DNA of 64,000 bases from Stenopsyche tienmushanensis (GCA_008973525.1 WACJ01000530.1:1798001-1862000); one strand, 5' to 3'. Positions 10,098 to 21,080 are shown, counted from the first letter of the stretch. Translations and numbers: made by a program. The notes: generated from the sequence alone by a model not told the origin.

Positions 10098-10295
10098 GTT
10101 TTATCGCAATCGAATGAACGGTATGGCAGCGCATAAAATACGAACAAACATTTTTTTTATTTTTGTGTATTATACTATACCTATGTTACTCGCGCAATCT
10201 TTATCAATAAATGGACGAAGTTTTATCGCAATTTGTTGAACGGTATAGCAGCGTATTACATACGAACAAACAATAATTCATTTTTATTTGTAAGA
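10098..10295 (-). repeat. Family A paired-unit repeat, reverse, second pair
   Basis: Two more units, with ATCGCAATCGAATGAACGG and CGCAATTTGTTGAACGGTAT. Four units in a row at this place show local expansion or two neighbouring insertions. Confidence 0.65.
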
Positions 10296-10365
10296 TTGAT
10301 CGTTCCAGCAAAAAAAAATTACCGGTTATATCGTCCACACGAATCCGATTTTCTGTCAGGACCAC

Positions 10366-10440
10366 GCAGCGTAAATAAAGCTTGTATATTAATAAATGAA
10401 CCTTAACACTGTTGATATTGTTGGATCACCAAAATAGCAT
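10366..10440 (+). repeat. 'AACACTGTTGATATTGTTG' repeat, possible LTR end
   Basis: It reads ATAAAGCTTGTATATTAATA, then AATGAACCTTAACACTG and TTGATATTGTTGGATC. The reverse complement recurs at 37640-37690 and 48415-48475. The short conserved piece with AATAAA-like DNA could be an LTR terminus, but no partner LTR or coding region is seen. Confidence 0.45.
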
Positions 10441-10930
10441 TTCGAATAGAATCATTTTTGGTACCAGTCTAAATTTTAGTTATATAATTCGATATTGGTG
10501 TCAGAAATTTAAGCTAATAATCTGTGGTTACTTTATCATTCAAGTCTGTTCGCAGCATATGCGTGTTTCCTCATCGACGAGTCAATGAAGCCTTTATTGG
10601 TTTGTATATTCACACGGATACGCTGAAATGATGCTTTTCTTCGCAATAAATAGCGATAAAAGCCAGTTTAGTTTCCCGGTTGTTTTTGATTTGGAGAATG
10701 CTATGTTCGCGAGTTTCAATCCCAGAAGACGATGTTAAGTCCGTGACCTGCCAAAGATGAGGATTCTTGACCACATTTATGAGTCCGTGCGAATCCCAGT
10801 ATGCTTGCAGGGATGTACATACGTGTATCCTAATCAGGAATTTTCCTCACACGTTCGTCTGAATCGAAATTGACGCCTTGCTCTCCCACCGCCCCCGCGG
10901 CTACGGCCGGACTCCGAGGGGGAGACTTTG
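10440..10930. other. Sequence without recognised features
   Basis: Mixed composition. CTCACACGTTCGTCTGAATCG lies near 10857, just ahead of the GC-rich block that leads into the tRNA-like segment. No exon was recognised. Confidence 0.35.
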
Positions 10931-10933
10931 ATG

Positions 10934-11012
10934 ACCTGTAGGGAATCGAACCCGCAAACTTCATTACGGCAACGAAGCCGTCAACATCTGTACTATTTTA
11001 GACGCGGGGGAG
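10934..11012 (-). ncRNA. tRNA-like segment, candidate SINE head
   Basis: On the minus strand there is a perfect B-box-type word GGGTTCGATTCCC (10941-10953). About 13 bases upstream lies a 5-bp anticodon-like stem ACGGC/GCCGT with loop TTCGTT, and further upstream an A-box-like AATAGTACAGATGTTGAC. The order and spacing fit a degenerate tRNA. The acceptor and T stems do not pair properly, so an intact tRNA is unlikely. A tRNA-derived SINE or pseudo-tRNA is the better reading. Confidence 0.45.
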
Positions 11013-12290
11013 TCACAAATAAGCCACTTTCGGCGGTCATCCCCTAAATGCGATGAATTCGGGATAAGAGATAAAAGCCTATTGGTGAGGTTTTTAAGCA
11101 TGTGTTTTTAATGGGTCAACAGAGGCCCCGGCGAAATGATGCTGTGCGCAAATCCGCAAAATTAATTATGTTCCCCCGGCACGGGAAGCGCACGCTTCGC
11201 GCCCTGAAAACACCTGAAATAATCTAATATTTATTTTTAATATAGTAAGTCAACACGCCGACCCCCGGCTGTGGAAGTGCTGACCTCTGCCACAATTTTC
11301 CGGGGGGGTGCCGAAGTGCGGTGCTAGAAACGATTCCAGAAAAAGGCTATCGGGTTACCCGCACCCCGATGGCCTCCCTGTTTGTTTTATTAATTTAAGC
11401 CGCAGGACCGGCAGAATATTAAGAAAACTTTCGGCAAATGCAATTTAATTTAATTTTTACGCCTGTATCTATTTTGCTGAGTTTGAATAGTGGCGCCCGG
11501 GGCTGTTTACCGTTTTATGTTTGAACTATCGGCTCTGTGCAGAGATTGGTTGACCTGTCCAATTAGCGAGCGACCTTATAAACCGGTATCACACATGACC
11601 CAAAGATTTTAATTCGAAGCAAAATGCGACCCTGTTTCGGCCAAATAAAGAAAGCAAAAGCTGACTCTGAGATCAGATTAGCACATTTTTAGCATTGATT
11701 CAATTTTATCCGTGGCCCGAATATCCAGAATTAAATCAGTGTATCCAAATATTATTTTGGGAGTGTAGGGATTATTCGGGATCCGGTCGGTTATTTGGCT
11801 GAAAGGATCTAATACGTCGGTTCATCGGTTGCGGTGAGCATCATTTGCCATTCGGATCCGGAAGAAGGTGAAGGCCTGTACGTGGAAACGGCCATCAGGC
11901 GGAAGGAGGCACTCCTCCGGCGCGGTCCTCTCATGGGCCCTCGGGGGGCCCTCACGGCCCTTGCGCTGCAATCAAAGCCGAACGGCGGCCAAACAACGCG
12001 CATATCAAATGAGGTGTTGCTGAAAGCCATATGTAGTTTGGCCGAATAATCGCCGCACTTGCGAAATGAGATTTGCCCTCCGCACCCTATTTACTTCTTG
12101 CTTTTTTATTTTATTTTATTTTATCGCCAAGCCACGGGGTGGAATGGCGCAGCCCGATCGAAAGGTGCTTTCTTGGGGAACATTAGGCGTAAATTAGAAT
12201 GGATTGAAAGCCTCAAGTATGCGCCTTAGTATCTTAAAGCCGGATTGAAGCTTCAAACAAACATTTATATTTATACAGTGAATCTATATG
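11013..12290. other. TE-free island, GC-balanced, no gene recognised
   Basis: More than 1.2 kb of complex sequence. Two overlapping frames on opposite strands (11809-12030 and 11834-12049) fall in a GC-rich patch and have no recognisable domain. An (ATTTT)n microsatellite is at about 12105-12124. It may be cis-regulatory or intronic DNA. Confidence 0.4.
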
Positions 12291-12294
12291 TTGG

Positions 12295-12345
12295 AAATCA
12301 TCACTATCATAATGCAGCAACATACAGTCCATTACTGGATTAATA
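12295..12345 (-). repeat. RTE-like 3'-end fragment
   Basis: ATCATCACTATCATAATGCAG and ACAGTCCATTACTGG correspond to the reverse complement of the 3' terminus of the element at 35861-36304 (GTGGACTGTTAGTGGCTGCA followed by ATG repeats). Confidence 0.5.
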
Positions 12346-12461
12346 TCGATCATGCAGGGGACTGTTTTTAAATATCTCTCTGTATCATAAAAAACGAATA
12401 TCTCTCATACTTATAGCAATTTAAAGCCAAAAATAAATACATACGATAAGTATGAATAATA

Positions 12462-12837
12462 CAGGATATTTCAATACAGACGCTTATTTTTTTTTTACAT
12501 TATAACGTCCATGTTATTAAATCAATATCTATTCAATTTATTACCAATTATTTATTAATATATGGCAATTTGTTATTGAAAAATATAGCGTTAAATGACG
12601 TATATAAGTCATCAAATTTTATTTATAAAATCAGTACTCAAAAAAAAAATCATCGAAAATTGTACCTCTTGAATACGCACCACCGAGCAAAATTTAGGCA
12701 AAAATTTGAACAAAATTATATTTTATATAAAATGCCATAAAATTATCTTTTAAATAAAATTAAAAAAACGTGAATATTTTTCATACAATTTGTTTTATTT
12801 ACATTTAAAAATGAAGCGTTTTTATTGAAATATCCTA
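12462..12837 (+). mobile_element. IS630-derived MITE (family E), complete copy with TA duplication
   Basis: The left end CAGGATATTTCAATACAGAC and the inverted right end TAGGATATTTCAATAAAAAC continue into ACGCTT on both sides, giving terminal repeats of about 24 bp. TA flanks the element at 12460-12461 and 12838-12839. The interior retains a degraded trace of the transposase C-terminus before the right end. Related copies are at 20646, 24037, 35730, 55812 and 58857. Confidence 0.8.
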
Positions 12838-12854
12838 TACATATTAAATATGAA

Positions 12855-12895
12855 ATTATTTTATATCTATATATAACACAAACACAGTCACCGCT
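12855..12895. repeat. 'ACACAAACACAG' repeat fragment
   Basis: TATATCTATATATAACACAA followed by ACACAGTCA matches the better copies at 21658-21705 and 37865-37915. Confidence 0.4.
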
Positions 12896-12906
12896 TTGGT
12901 CCCTTC

Positions 12907-13572
12907 TAAGGAAATCAGTCCCGGGAACCCGGACAGTTTTAGGTATATAAGAATCCCGGGATTAGTAAACGCAATCCCGAGAAATTCGGGATTGAATTGT
13001 TTATCTAACAGAAATCATACACCTCACCAACACGACGAAGGCTACTAAATCGAGACATTCCCAACGAAATCTGGACGCTTGGAAACAGTGGCGTAATTAC
13101 TAATTGGCGAACTTAGGCGACGCCAACGGGCAGTGACTGTCTAATCTATGTATACATATATAGCGTACAAGTATGTTTTTCAAATTGTTATATTAATCAT
13201 TCCCTACCGGTGATGTATTTACTACACCTCGACTCTAATAATGGGAATATCGATATGAAATATAATAGATACGGCGTCCAGAATTTTTGTATTCCTCCGT
13301 AATATAATTACGAATCACATCAAAGTATTATAGTAAATAAGTATTCATCTGCAGCGACGGAAAAAAATAATTTGTCGGGAAATCGGGAATTTTGCAAGTT
13401 TTTGCAATTATTTTTTATATTAAACAAATGGACTTATTAGTAATTTTTGATCGAATTCATCAATGTAATTTCTTAAACTATTGAAAATCCCAATCCCGGG
13501 ATCCCGGGACTGATCCCCAATGAAATCCCAAAATCCCCGAATCGAAATTTTGGCTCGGGATTGGATTCCCTA
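12907..13572 (+). mobile_element. hAT element (family B), complete, 8-bp target duplication
   Basis: GTCCCTTC occurs on both sides (12899-12906 and 13573-13580), an exact 8-bp duplication as made by hAT transposases. The left end TAAGGAAATCAGTCCCGGGA pairs with the inverted right end TAGGGAATCCAATCCCGAGC at 14 of 20 positions. The interior repeatedly uses ATCCCGGGAT-like words and includes CTGGACGCTTGGAAACAGTG. No transposase is encoded, so it is non-autonomous (666 bp). It is the reference copy for fragments at 9478, 24530, 53755, 56747 and 63520. Confidence 0.85.
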
Positions 13573-13844
13573 GTCCCTTCTATCCTGTTTATCAGTTTAT
13601 ATAATTCAATTTTAAAATAAAATAAATTTCCCTGCGTATCCAGTATATTTGTGAAAGATCCCCCAGCGGGTCAACCGAATGAATGTATCGAATGTTGATA
13701 TCGTTTTTATATTTTATACAGATTGAGCGGCTTTTATTTGAAACCCAGTGAAAACTACACTGAATTCAAATACTCAATCTCTTTTAGCGATTCATCTCCA
13801 TAATAAAGGGAATATTTAACTGATCTCTTTAAATAAAAATGAAA

Positions 13845-13956
13845 ATTTGTTTATTTGTTTGTTTGTTTGCACACTATACAATCCTATGCCATTCATCCGA
13901 TTGCAATGAAACTTTGGTGAGTTATTGGGCGTGTGTTCAAAAAAGTTTTTAAATTA
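13845..13956 (+). repeat. 'GTTATTGGGCG' repeat, copy 1
   Basis: It contains GTTTGTTTGCACACTATACA, then a CCATTCATCCGATTGCAATG core and a GGTGAGTTATTGGGCGTG end. The core is clearly related to that of the family A units. Other copies are at 26930 and 53305, all in the same orientation. Confidence 0.6.
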
Positions 13957-13982
13957 CATATACAATATATATATAAATGACT

Positions 13983-14085
13983 GTCCGGGTTAAATTTCTT
14001 TCGTAAAATTGATATAATTCCTAAACCATTTGATAGAATTAAACCAAATTTTCGTAAGACCAACAAAAGAGTTTAATGAATTGAT
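13983..14085 (-). repeat. 'ATATCAATTTTAC' repeat, reverse partial copy
   Basis: CGTAAAATTGATATAATTCC is the reverse complement of the core seen at 1600 and 39540. It also holds GTCCGGGTTAAATTTC. Confidence 0.45.
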
Positions 14086-14159
14086 GTAATTAAATATACA
14101 GTATATTTAATTATGCAGTATAAAGTTTTTGGACACATTATTGAATATTTAGACGTGCG

Positions 14160-14927
14160 ATTCGGAATCGCAGATTCGAATTGACATGCGTCCGCGCTGC
14201 AAGTGCACATCGATGCGTCCTCGGGTATGCACTATCTTGCATCTCAGTACAAGAAACTGGATTGCGATTCGATCTGGGGGCGGTCGGTCGCTCCGCCCAC
14301 ACCACGTTTCACTGCGTCGATTACAATTTTACACTGAAAATAATAGCAAAAAAGAGCAAATCTCGATGCGAAAGAAGAGAAGGACCCGTCGGTGCACAGT
14401 TGCACTTTATCAGGGGCCTCACAATGGGGAGCGGGTCACGAGCGAAGCGTCAATGCTACGGTTATCAACTTCGCGTACAAACCCTAATAAATATCTCCCG
14501 AATGACATTCTGTATGCACTCTCTGTTTTATTCATAGTATCTTTGCATAGCCGCCGCTCTATATGCACCCTACGCAGTGGATGACCACCGATTTCGTCGG
14601 AATACAAACATAATACATGCATTTCTCGGAGAAGAAAAAAATGAATCGGCTCGAGGAGACTTTGAATATGGGAACTGTAGTACGCGAAGCGTGGATTTCC
14701 ATTTTAAACGCGTTAAAAGATCGCACGGTGGAAATGAAAGTACTTGGATCTTAGAAAAAAAATGATTTAATGCATTGCTTTTTTCCATTTGCAACGGATT
14801 TTTAGCTTCACAAAATCCACAAAATTGGATGACCGTCTACTAAAAGTACGAGAATTAGATTCTGGGAGTGCTTCCGTGATAGAACAGATCATATAAAGCT
14901 CTAAAAGAGGACGTATTGATCTTAATG
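14160..14927. other. TE-free island, no gene recognised
   Basis: Complex sequence with overlapping short frames on both strands (14181-14794), which argues against any of them being real. No domain was recognised. Confidence 0.4.
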
Positions 14928-15025
14928 GTCTTTGTGCTTAATCGGTCCGCTTTTCGGACCGCTGATACGACGAATAAGCGCCTCGCGATTGAGCGCCACG
15001 CCCGAACATATCCGAGATCGGACCT
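14928..15025 (-). pseudogene. LINE 3'-end fragment (same family as 3838)
   Basis: GGTCCGCTTTTCGGACCGCT and AATAAGCGCCTCGCGATTG match 3970-4050. On the minus strand it reads RISGPKSGPIKH, corresponding to SVSGLKGGPVGH in the reference copy. It is about 100 bp long and broken at both ends. Confidence 0.6.
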
Positions 15026-16130
15026 GAAGAGTCAAAACAATGAACTGAATGAAAAGAATCGACTACTCCAAAGAAGGCGAAGATTTTTGTTAAGTCGGGC
15101 GCTTTTGGGATCTTTTAAGTCCATTTTTTTCATGTAATGATCATGATTAAATATTATTTTTATATTAATTAAAGATGAACGATGTAATAAATGATGCCGC
15201 CTGCTCTATATCAAAGTGATTCGACCAAGATGGAATTGACGTATTCCGGTTGTAAAGGAGGCGCCATCCCATGCTGAAGATGTCCACACGTCTATTTTTA
15301 AGTAATTGAATCAACAGTGCATATTTCATCTCAGCTTGACGTCCATTATTACGAAGAAGCCTCTTGAAAGGCACTACAAAGACTCAAGCATTCCGGGGCC
15401 GGGGCGGAAGACGCGCCCCAGGGCGCTGCGCTGGAAGGAGCAAGTTCGCTCGGCACCTCTCCTCGAGGGAAACGTCAGAGCGAGGCAACAAGATGACTGC
15501 ATCAATATAATACGGGTTGGGTTAACTCGGTGAATGAGTGAGTGATTGAGACGTCAGGAGTGACTTGTGACCTCCAGCCCGACGGGGCGGTGGGGGCACA
15601 CAAGAAGAATGGAGCAGAAGAGGGTACTTGGATAAAGGTTTTCGAGCGTGGAATTAGATCCCTTATTTATATATTAGGAAATTTCTCGACAAACACGCAT
15701 TCGTGTGCTCGTGTAATACATAAATCAGCCGCGTTCAACCTGTGGTTGGCGAATGGCTTTCATCTGCTAATAATGTGCTGTGACGGCCTTTCGGCGGCGC
15801 CGGAAGACAGCCAAAATATGTTGTCCATCCATGAAATTCTCTCATCATCCCAACATCATCTCCAAAGACAGCCTGAATTACTTTAAAAAATGCACTAAAA
15901 AAACAAATTTATTGCATTGCGCCCATCCCTATTCCCTAAATAAAATGTAAATATTTTTGCTTGGTTTAGGATAAATTCGAAATATTTCGTCAGGGTTGGC
16001 ACAAACAGAAATTGTCAAAAATATCAAATCTATTCAAAAATATAAATTACTAATTTTTAATATATAAAAGCAAGCAATCACTCACAATATCTATAGTGTG
16101 AATAATCACAACTGATTGGAAAAATTCCGA
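15026..16130. other. TE-free island then AT-rich DNA, no gene recognised
   Basis: From 15160 to 15890 the sequence is complex, with a GC-rich patch at 15395-15480. Several short frames exist on both strands without a domain. From 15890 it becomes AT-rich and merges into the piggyBac remnant. Confidence 0.4.
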
Positions 16131-16134
16131 AATA

Positions 16135-16372
16135 TTTTTGTTTTGTGTGATTGCAAAATTGGAATTATTACGGAATTCATCATTTATACTGGAACCACTA
16201 CAAAATTATAATTTGAGTGTTATTGGAAACGTATTAATGACCTTGATGATACCATATTTGAATGAAAACCATGCATTATACGTGGGTAATTGGTATACCA
16301 GTCTAGTTTCAAATTGATTGCTGCGGAACAGTGTGAAAAAATTGATTGAAGATTGGCCAAATTAAACGCAAA
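16135..16372 (+). pseudogene. piggyBac transposase remnant, 5' part
   Basis: Pieces in different frames read CDCKIGIITEFIIYTG, then VIGNVLMTLMIPYLNENH and ALYVGNWYTS. These follow the catalytic core of piggyBac-like (DDE_Tnp_1_7) transposases: the region before the second catalytic Asp, then the (V)DNWYTS box. Here that Asp is Gly (GNWYTS) and a stop and frame shifts are present, so it is dead. The remnant is interrupted by the hAT element at 16381 and continues at 16976. Confidence 0.75.
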
Positions 16373-16380
16373 TTTATCAC

Positions 16381-16967
16381 CAGGGTCGTAACTAGGGCGT
16401 GGCAAAGCAGGCGCCTGCCTCGGGCGCAACTGGGCTTGGGGCGCAAAACGCAAGATACTGACCCGATTGAGAGAGTTTCACGTAGTTTTTATTTTACTTG
16501 ACTATTCTACTCTAAATGAATTAACGCGATAACACTTTAAATCTTATCTTATCCAAATATAACACAAGAAAAATCGAACAGAATCCTCTGTCACAATAAA
16601 GAGGTTGAAAACGAGTACCTCTTATTCTCATTGCTCTGAAAATTGACTCAAGATAGATAAAGCCACTGGACAGATTATCGATATCAAGCTTGAGAGTCTT
16701 TGAGCCACTCAAGTTTTCTTTCATTTAGATGAGTTTCGTCGATATGAGATAAGATTTGAAGTGTCGACGAAAGACGGTATGCATGGACTTATCTGGTGCA
16801 ATAAGCAGGTATTATCTGCTGACGAATGACGGTAGCCGTGCGTCAAGGGGTTAATTGAGATTATCTCGAAACTGCATTTTCAAAAATGACCTAAGTTCAA
16901 GTAAAAAGGGGGGGGGGGGGCGCAATTTAGATTCTTGCCACGGGCACATATCCTAGTTACGGCTCTG
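16381..16967. mobile_element. hAT element inserted in the piggyBac remnant
   Basis: The ends are CAGGGTCGTAACTAGG and, inverted, CAGAGCCGTAACTAGG (14 of 16 match). The flanks TTTATCAC (16373-16380) and TTTGTCAC (16968-16975) are an 8-bp target duplication with one change. GCCTCGGGCGCAA near the left end and a run of 13 G followed by CGCAA near the right end fit the subterminal DNA of this hAT type. At 587 bp with no transposase domain, it is non-autonomous. Confidence 0.88.
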
Positions 16968-16975
16968 TTTGTCAC

Positions 16976-17470
16976 ACAAAAAATAATAAAACGGTCACAC
17001 AAATGTGGAAAGACAGGCGAGAAACGACGATGCTATCCACAATGCACTCAGAAAATATATAGCATCAAACAAAATAGATCGACAAAGTGGCGAGCCCATA
17101 ATGAAACCTGAATCAATTATAGACTATTTGAGAAATGTGTGTATCGTCGACAGAATTGATAGCATGATATATTTCGTTAAGTCCATCAAAAAAGCCATCA
17201 AATTGTATAAAAAAGTTTTTTTTTTCATCCCGTCGATTTATGTATACTAAATTCATACTTTGCATTTCGATAGAAAACAGGGAAACATATCACACTTGGT
17301 GATTTTCAGCTGACTATGATTCGACAGGTGGTTCAAATACATTGTCCAAACGATCAAAAATTACAAGAAAAAACAAGAGTGGCGATTTACTTTTTCGCTA
17401 AGAAGGACATAACAGTAATTTCTTAACACTGCCCAAGACTTGCTTCAAAGCATACCACACCCAAAATGAT
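16976..17470 (+). pseudogene. piggyBac transposase remnant, 3' part
   Basis: The pieces, in order, are WKDRRETTMLSTMHSEN, the stretch QSGEPIMKPESIIDYL followed by VDRIDSM (third catalytic Asp region, normally GGVDxxDQM), LYKKVFFF, KTGKHITLGDFQLTMIRQ and finally TCFKAYHT. All are landmarks of the C-terminal half of piggyBac transposases in the correct order. They lie in three reading frames, so the copy is decayed. It continues the fragment at 16135-16372 across the hAT insertion. Confidence 0.82.
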
Positions 17471-17850
17471 CATTGTATATAATATATATATGTATGTGTA
17501 TTTTTGAGACTGTAATATTATAACATTTTAAATTTAACAAATGTAGATATAACTGTTTAAATTTCTTTAATATTTGTGTGGCAACCCTATTGAAAATCAA
17601 GTGTCGTTTTTTCATGCAAATTATATCCAGATTGATTTTGGCTCACCAATTATGCAAGGGAAAAATATGTATTTATTAGTAAGCGGCAACTAAGAGGTTA
17701 AAAAGTACGAATGCCACTTGATATAATTGCTATTATAAAAATATGATCTTAACCCTATTAATGCTGCGCACATAGATTTGTTCGTTTCATCTCTTTTTAA
17801 TATTAAATTGTATGTTGAAGTAATATTTAAGCAGAATATTTGAAGGTTTA
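17471..17850. other. AT-rich spacer
   Basis: AT-rich, with a TATATATATGTATGTGTAT microsatellite-like stretch near 17480. No gene or repeat match recognised. Confidence 0.4.
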
Positions 17851-18600
17851 AATGGAAAGTGTTTTGGAAGAGGCCTTCGGCCGGAGTTCAGCGACTTGCA
17901 TTTCTTCCCCGCCAGAAGTGATGGTTGAGGAGTTTAACTCTTCAAATCTTCACGCTGGCTGGACCGATTACTTTTTATTTGTTAGACGACAGATGACACG
18001 TTTTTTCGGTGCGGTTCGAGCAGCGTCACAGGAGATAAATGGATAATACGCTTTTTTCTGGCTCCGGCGATGAAAAATGGCGTTTCTTACACTTCTGCTT
18101 ACATCATCGCTGACAACTGCCGCGGCCTTATTTTTGTGTCTCTCACAATTGGCAACCTTTTGAGAGATAACAAATTCCGTGTGTATTTGTGTTTCCCCTG
18201 GAACGGTCCGCGGACCATCCATCAAACGCTTGTGAAATCTGATGAACATAAATCAATGGCGTCGGGGGTTTTGTTGTCTGTCATTTGACAAAAAAAGATG
18301 CCGAAAGCTGGACTGGACCTTCGATTCCATCCATAAGGGTGACAAAGCCAATCTAACAAATACAAATCCCGTCTCCTTATATTATTTACATGTCTTTGTG
18401 TACACAACGAATGGGCGAAATTACCAATTTATGGGGATGAATGCAATATCATCTTTCATGTGCAGACTTCTACGTATCGCAAATTGGTGCAATGTAGACT
18501 TAATTAAACAATTTGATATAAATCAAGAAGATTCTCAGACGCAGATTCTATCCTAATGCAATATCGTAATAGGAAACCGCGTATTATATATAAACGAAAT
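17851..18600. other. TE-free island, no gene recognised
   Basis: Complex sequence with several 60-104-codon frames on both strands (17852-18556). None shows a domain or consistent splice context. The frame at 18242-18556 is the longest (104 codons) and remains unassigned. Confidence 0.35.
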
Positions 18601-18639
18601 ATTTTAAAAATTATTGTACTACGTTGTTTGATTTTTATT

Positions 18640-18860
18640 TGGTAGCCATTCTAAACTTCGAATAGCCACTTGTGCTCTAAGCGGGAACGCCGCCGGATTC
18701 GGATTTAACGCCGAAAATGCCACAAAAAGTCCTAAAAATCTGTGTGTCCAACCGGTCCGCTTTTCGAACCGCTGATACGACGAATGAGTACTACGCAATC
18801 GGATGTTATACCCAAAAATGTCTAAAAAACGACTAAAACTATCATTACAAAACAAATTTG
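18640..18860 (-). pseudogene. LINE 3'-end fragment (same family as 3838)
   Basis: The minus strand reads RISGSKSGPVGHTDF, then loses frame. GTGTGTCCAACCGGTCCGCT is shared with 3968. The downstream part (AATAGCCACTTGTGCTCTAA) resembles 31275-31300 and is probably the LINE 3' untranslated end. Confidence 0.6.
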
Positions 18861-19119
18861 TCTGAAGAAGACTGATCGGGTGAGTTGTTTAAAATTTGCA
18901 ATCGGTCGAAAATATTGTTATCTTTATTCATATAAAGTAGAATGGCCAATTAAAAAAACTATATGCAACTCTCAACCGGTTCGATTTGTTCTTTCTGAAT
19001 CACTGGAATTCGATCGCAAATATGCGACCGTACTCCTTAAAAGACTAGTGTTAAGCTTTAAAAAAATGATTTTGTATTTTTTTTTGCATTTCTTCCAAAT
19101 TTATACTTATAAAAATACA

Positions 19120-19385
19120 TTTTCCAAAGGATATTCCAAAGCTTCAATTATTTATGGAGTTATAGCTATTTTAGTGATGCGGCAACTAAGCAAGTCCTAT
19201 CAGAATGAAATCTTTAAACGCGTTTTTATCCAAACTACTTTTTTGTACACGGTTGACATGATATCTCAAGTTTTAATTGATTGATTCACTTAAAATTTAT
19301 TACACACTTTCTCAATATAATCTTCTATTGTTTGTACCAGATTTATGTAAAAAAATATTTTTTACTATTAAAAAAAAGCTCGATC
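19120..19385 (-). repeat. 'ATCATGTCAACCGTGTT' repeat, copy 3 (reverse)
   Basis: CGGTTGACATGATATCTCAA and GAATGAAATCTTTAAACGCG are reverse complements of the family's right half. CCAGATTTATGTAAAAAAAT belongs to its interior. It is the only one of six copies in this orientation. Confidence 0.6.
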
Positions 19386-19497
19386 AATATGCACGAATTT
19401 AGAGAAAATAAAAAAGTGTATTTTTTCGTTTTTTACCTTTGAAACGAAGAATTTCCACAACAGGATTAAAATTTTGACTTTTTTAGACTTATGCCTA

Positions 19498-19548
19498 TAA
19501 AACTTGTATAAAAAACGGCACGCATTTTTGGCACTGTCGATAAATTCA
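19498..19548 (+). repeat. 'TTTTTGGCACTACCGATA' terminal motif
   Basis: AACGGCACGCATTTTTGGCA followed by CTGTCGATAA matches the end sequence of the element at 43468-43826, and the pieces at 54506, 56398 and 57325. Only one end was found here. Confidence 0.5.
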
Positions 19549-19549
19549 A

Positions 19550-20425
19550 TCCATATCGATGATAATGCAATTTATTATGGTCAGTTTTATGGCATAAAAT
19601 AAATCGTCCTGGAGGACGACGACCTTGATTGAAAATCCTTGAATTGTCTGCAGGCGCACAAACATGTTTGGCAGTTTTGAAAGTTAAAAGATTGACATCC
19701 ATGATTGACAGGACGTCAAGGTAATCTAACGAGTTTGACAAGCCAAGCCAAATATGCTTATTAATGTTTGCATCGGATTCAATATGCGTTGAAGAGAAGC
19801 TCCAAACATAAGAAAACCATGATGTATTTCAAATTTAAATATCTTATCTAAATGATGAACATATTTTTATTCCAGGATGACAAAAATATCCCACAGAACC
19901 GATATCAAATAGCTCGATCATTTATTAGTTTCGCCCATAAGCTCGCAGCGGATTATTTTTCACCTGTTTATCGCCAAGTGCCATTATTCGAAAGCCCATC
20001 CTTTGAATGAACTCGCCAGAATTCCAGGCTAAGTGGATGATTGACAGGGATCAACTAGAACAAAAGAGTTCAGTCGTGACAAGAGGCTTCTACTCCAACG
20101 GGAGTTCATAAATAATGACTGTTCTCCGGCGCAGATTGATGGAATGTGCTTTTTTGCCGAATTCCCAAAGTGTCGGCATCCTTGAATGATGGTCTTTCCG
20201 TATAAAGTACCCCGAAAATAATATGTTAACCGTACGAAGGCTCCAATAAATCCCGAATTAAATAATAATACAATCCGGGATGTGATTGCGTCCCGATGAC
20301 GGCTTCTGATATGTGAAAATATTTGCGATGTAAATGGTTTTGCGTCCTCGAGGACACAAAAAATGCGTGACTTGTCATAAAATGGAGCCCGTCAGAACTG
20401 CAACTAATAAAACGACAAAAAAGGA
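19550..20425. other. TE-free island, no gene recognised
   Basis: Complex sequence. A 91-codon minus frame at 19466-19741 overlaps the preceding repeat end and shows no domain. Confidence 0.4.
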
Positions 20426-20431
20426 TTGTTT

Positions 20432-20531
20432 ACAGGACTTCAACGGCTTAGGTGGTCTCCTATGGTTGTTTGAAGTAGTGGGTTCGAGTACGCACTCGAG
20501 TTGAGTTCTCGTCTAGATTTTTTTTTTTTTT
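20432..20531 (+). ncRNA. Possible tRNA-like/pol III unit ending in T14
   Basis: GGCTTAGGTGGTCTCCTATGG could serve as a weak A box. GTGGGTTCGAGTACGC (from 20479) resembles a B box about 35 bases later. A hairpin GAGTACGCACTC follows, and a run of 14 T lies at 20518-20531. The layout suggests a SINE head or pol III unit, but no clover-leaf can be drawn. The T run could also be a reversed poly(A) tail. Confidence 0.28.
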
Positions 20532-20645
20532 GGAAGACAACAAAGCATTATTTTTATCTGATTTCGTGCGTATATCAAAACGAACAATATGTTCTCAAAT
20601 GTCTCATGATTTCAACGTAAAAAATGTTTTTCAATATAAAATTTA

Positions 20646-21080
20646 CAGCGTGTTTCAATACGGACGCTCTAAGTTTGTTAGATCATAGCGTCCATATTAT
20701 TACAACAAACATATCAAATTTTAATACAAATTATTTAATAATATATGGCAAATTATTACGTAAATTTATAGCTTTCTAAAACGTGTATAAATAATTATAA
20801 AATATTTTCAAAATTATTTCGAGAAAAGTTCCGCGCATTATGTGATTTTTATTCTCGCCACAACCGTCTTGTCAAGTCGATTATTCGACATTTGGTGGCC
20901 AAATTCAAATCGATCGGTTCGATAAATATTTAGCCAATATTCATACGTTACTGAAACGCTAGGTCTGTTGAAAAGATCGCTGCTGTGCGTGATAGTGTAC
21001 GGGATAACCCGATGCAGTCAATTTCCATATTTATCGTATCCGATTGAAAACCATCGAATATGAGATCTTCTTAGATCGTT
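20646..21080 (+). pseudogene. Family E element with IS630-type transposase N-terminus
   Basis: The left terminal repeat CAGCGTGTTTCAATACGGAC follows a TA at 20644-20645. Inside, one frame (from 20850) gives YSRHNRLVKSIIRHLVAKF, KSIGSINI, a stop, another stop and then ARSVEKIAAVRDSVRDNP. This matches the N-terminal helix-turn-helix region of insect IS630-like transposases. The catalytic half and right end are missing. This copy links the non-coding family E MITEs to their transposase. Confidence 0.78.
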
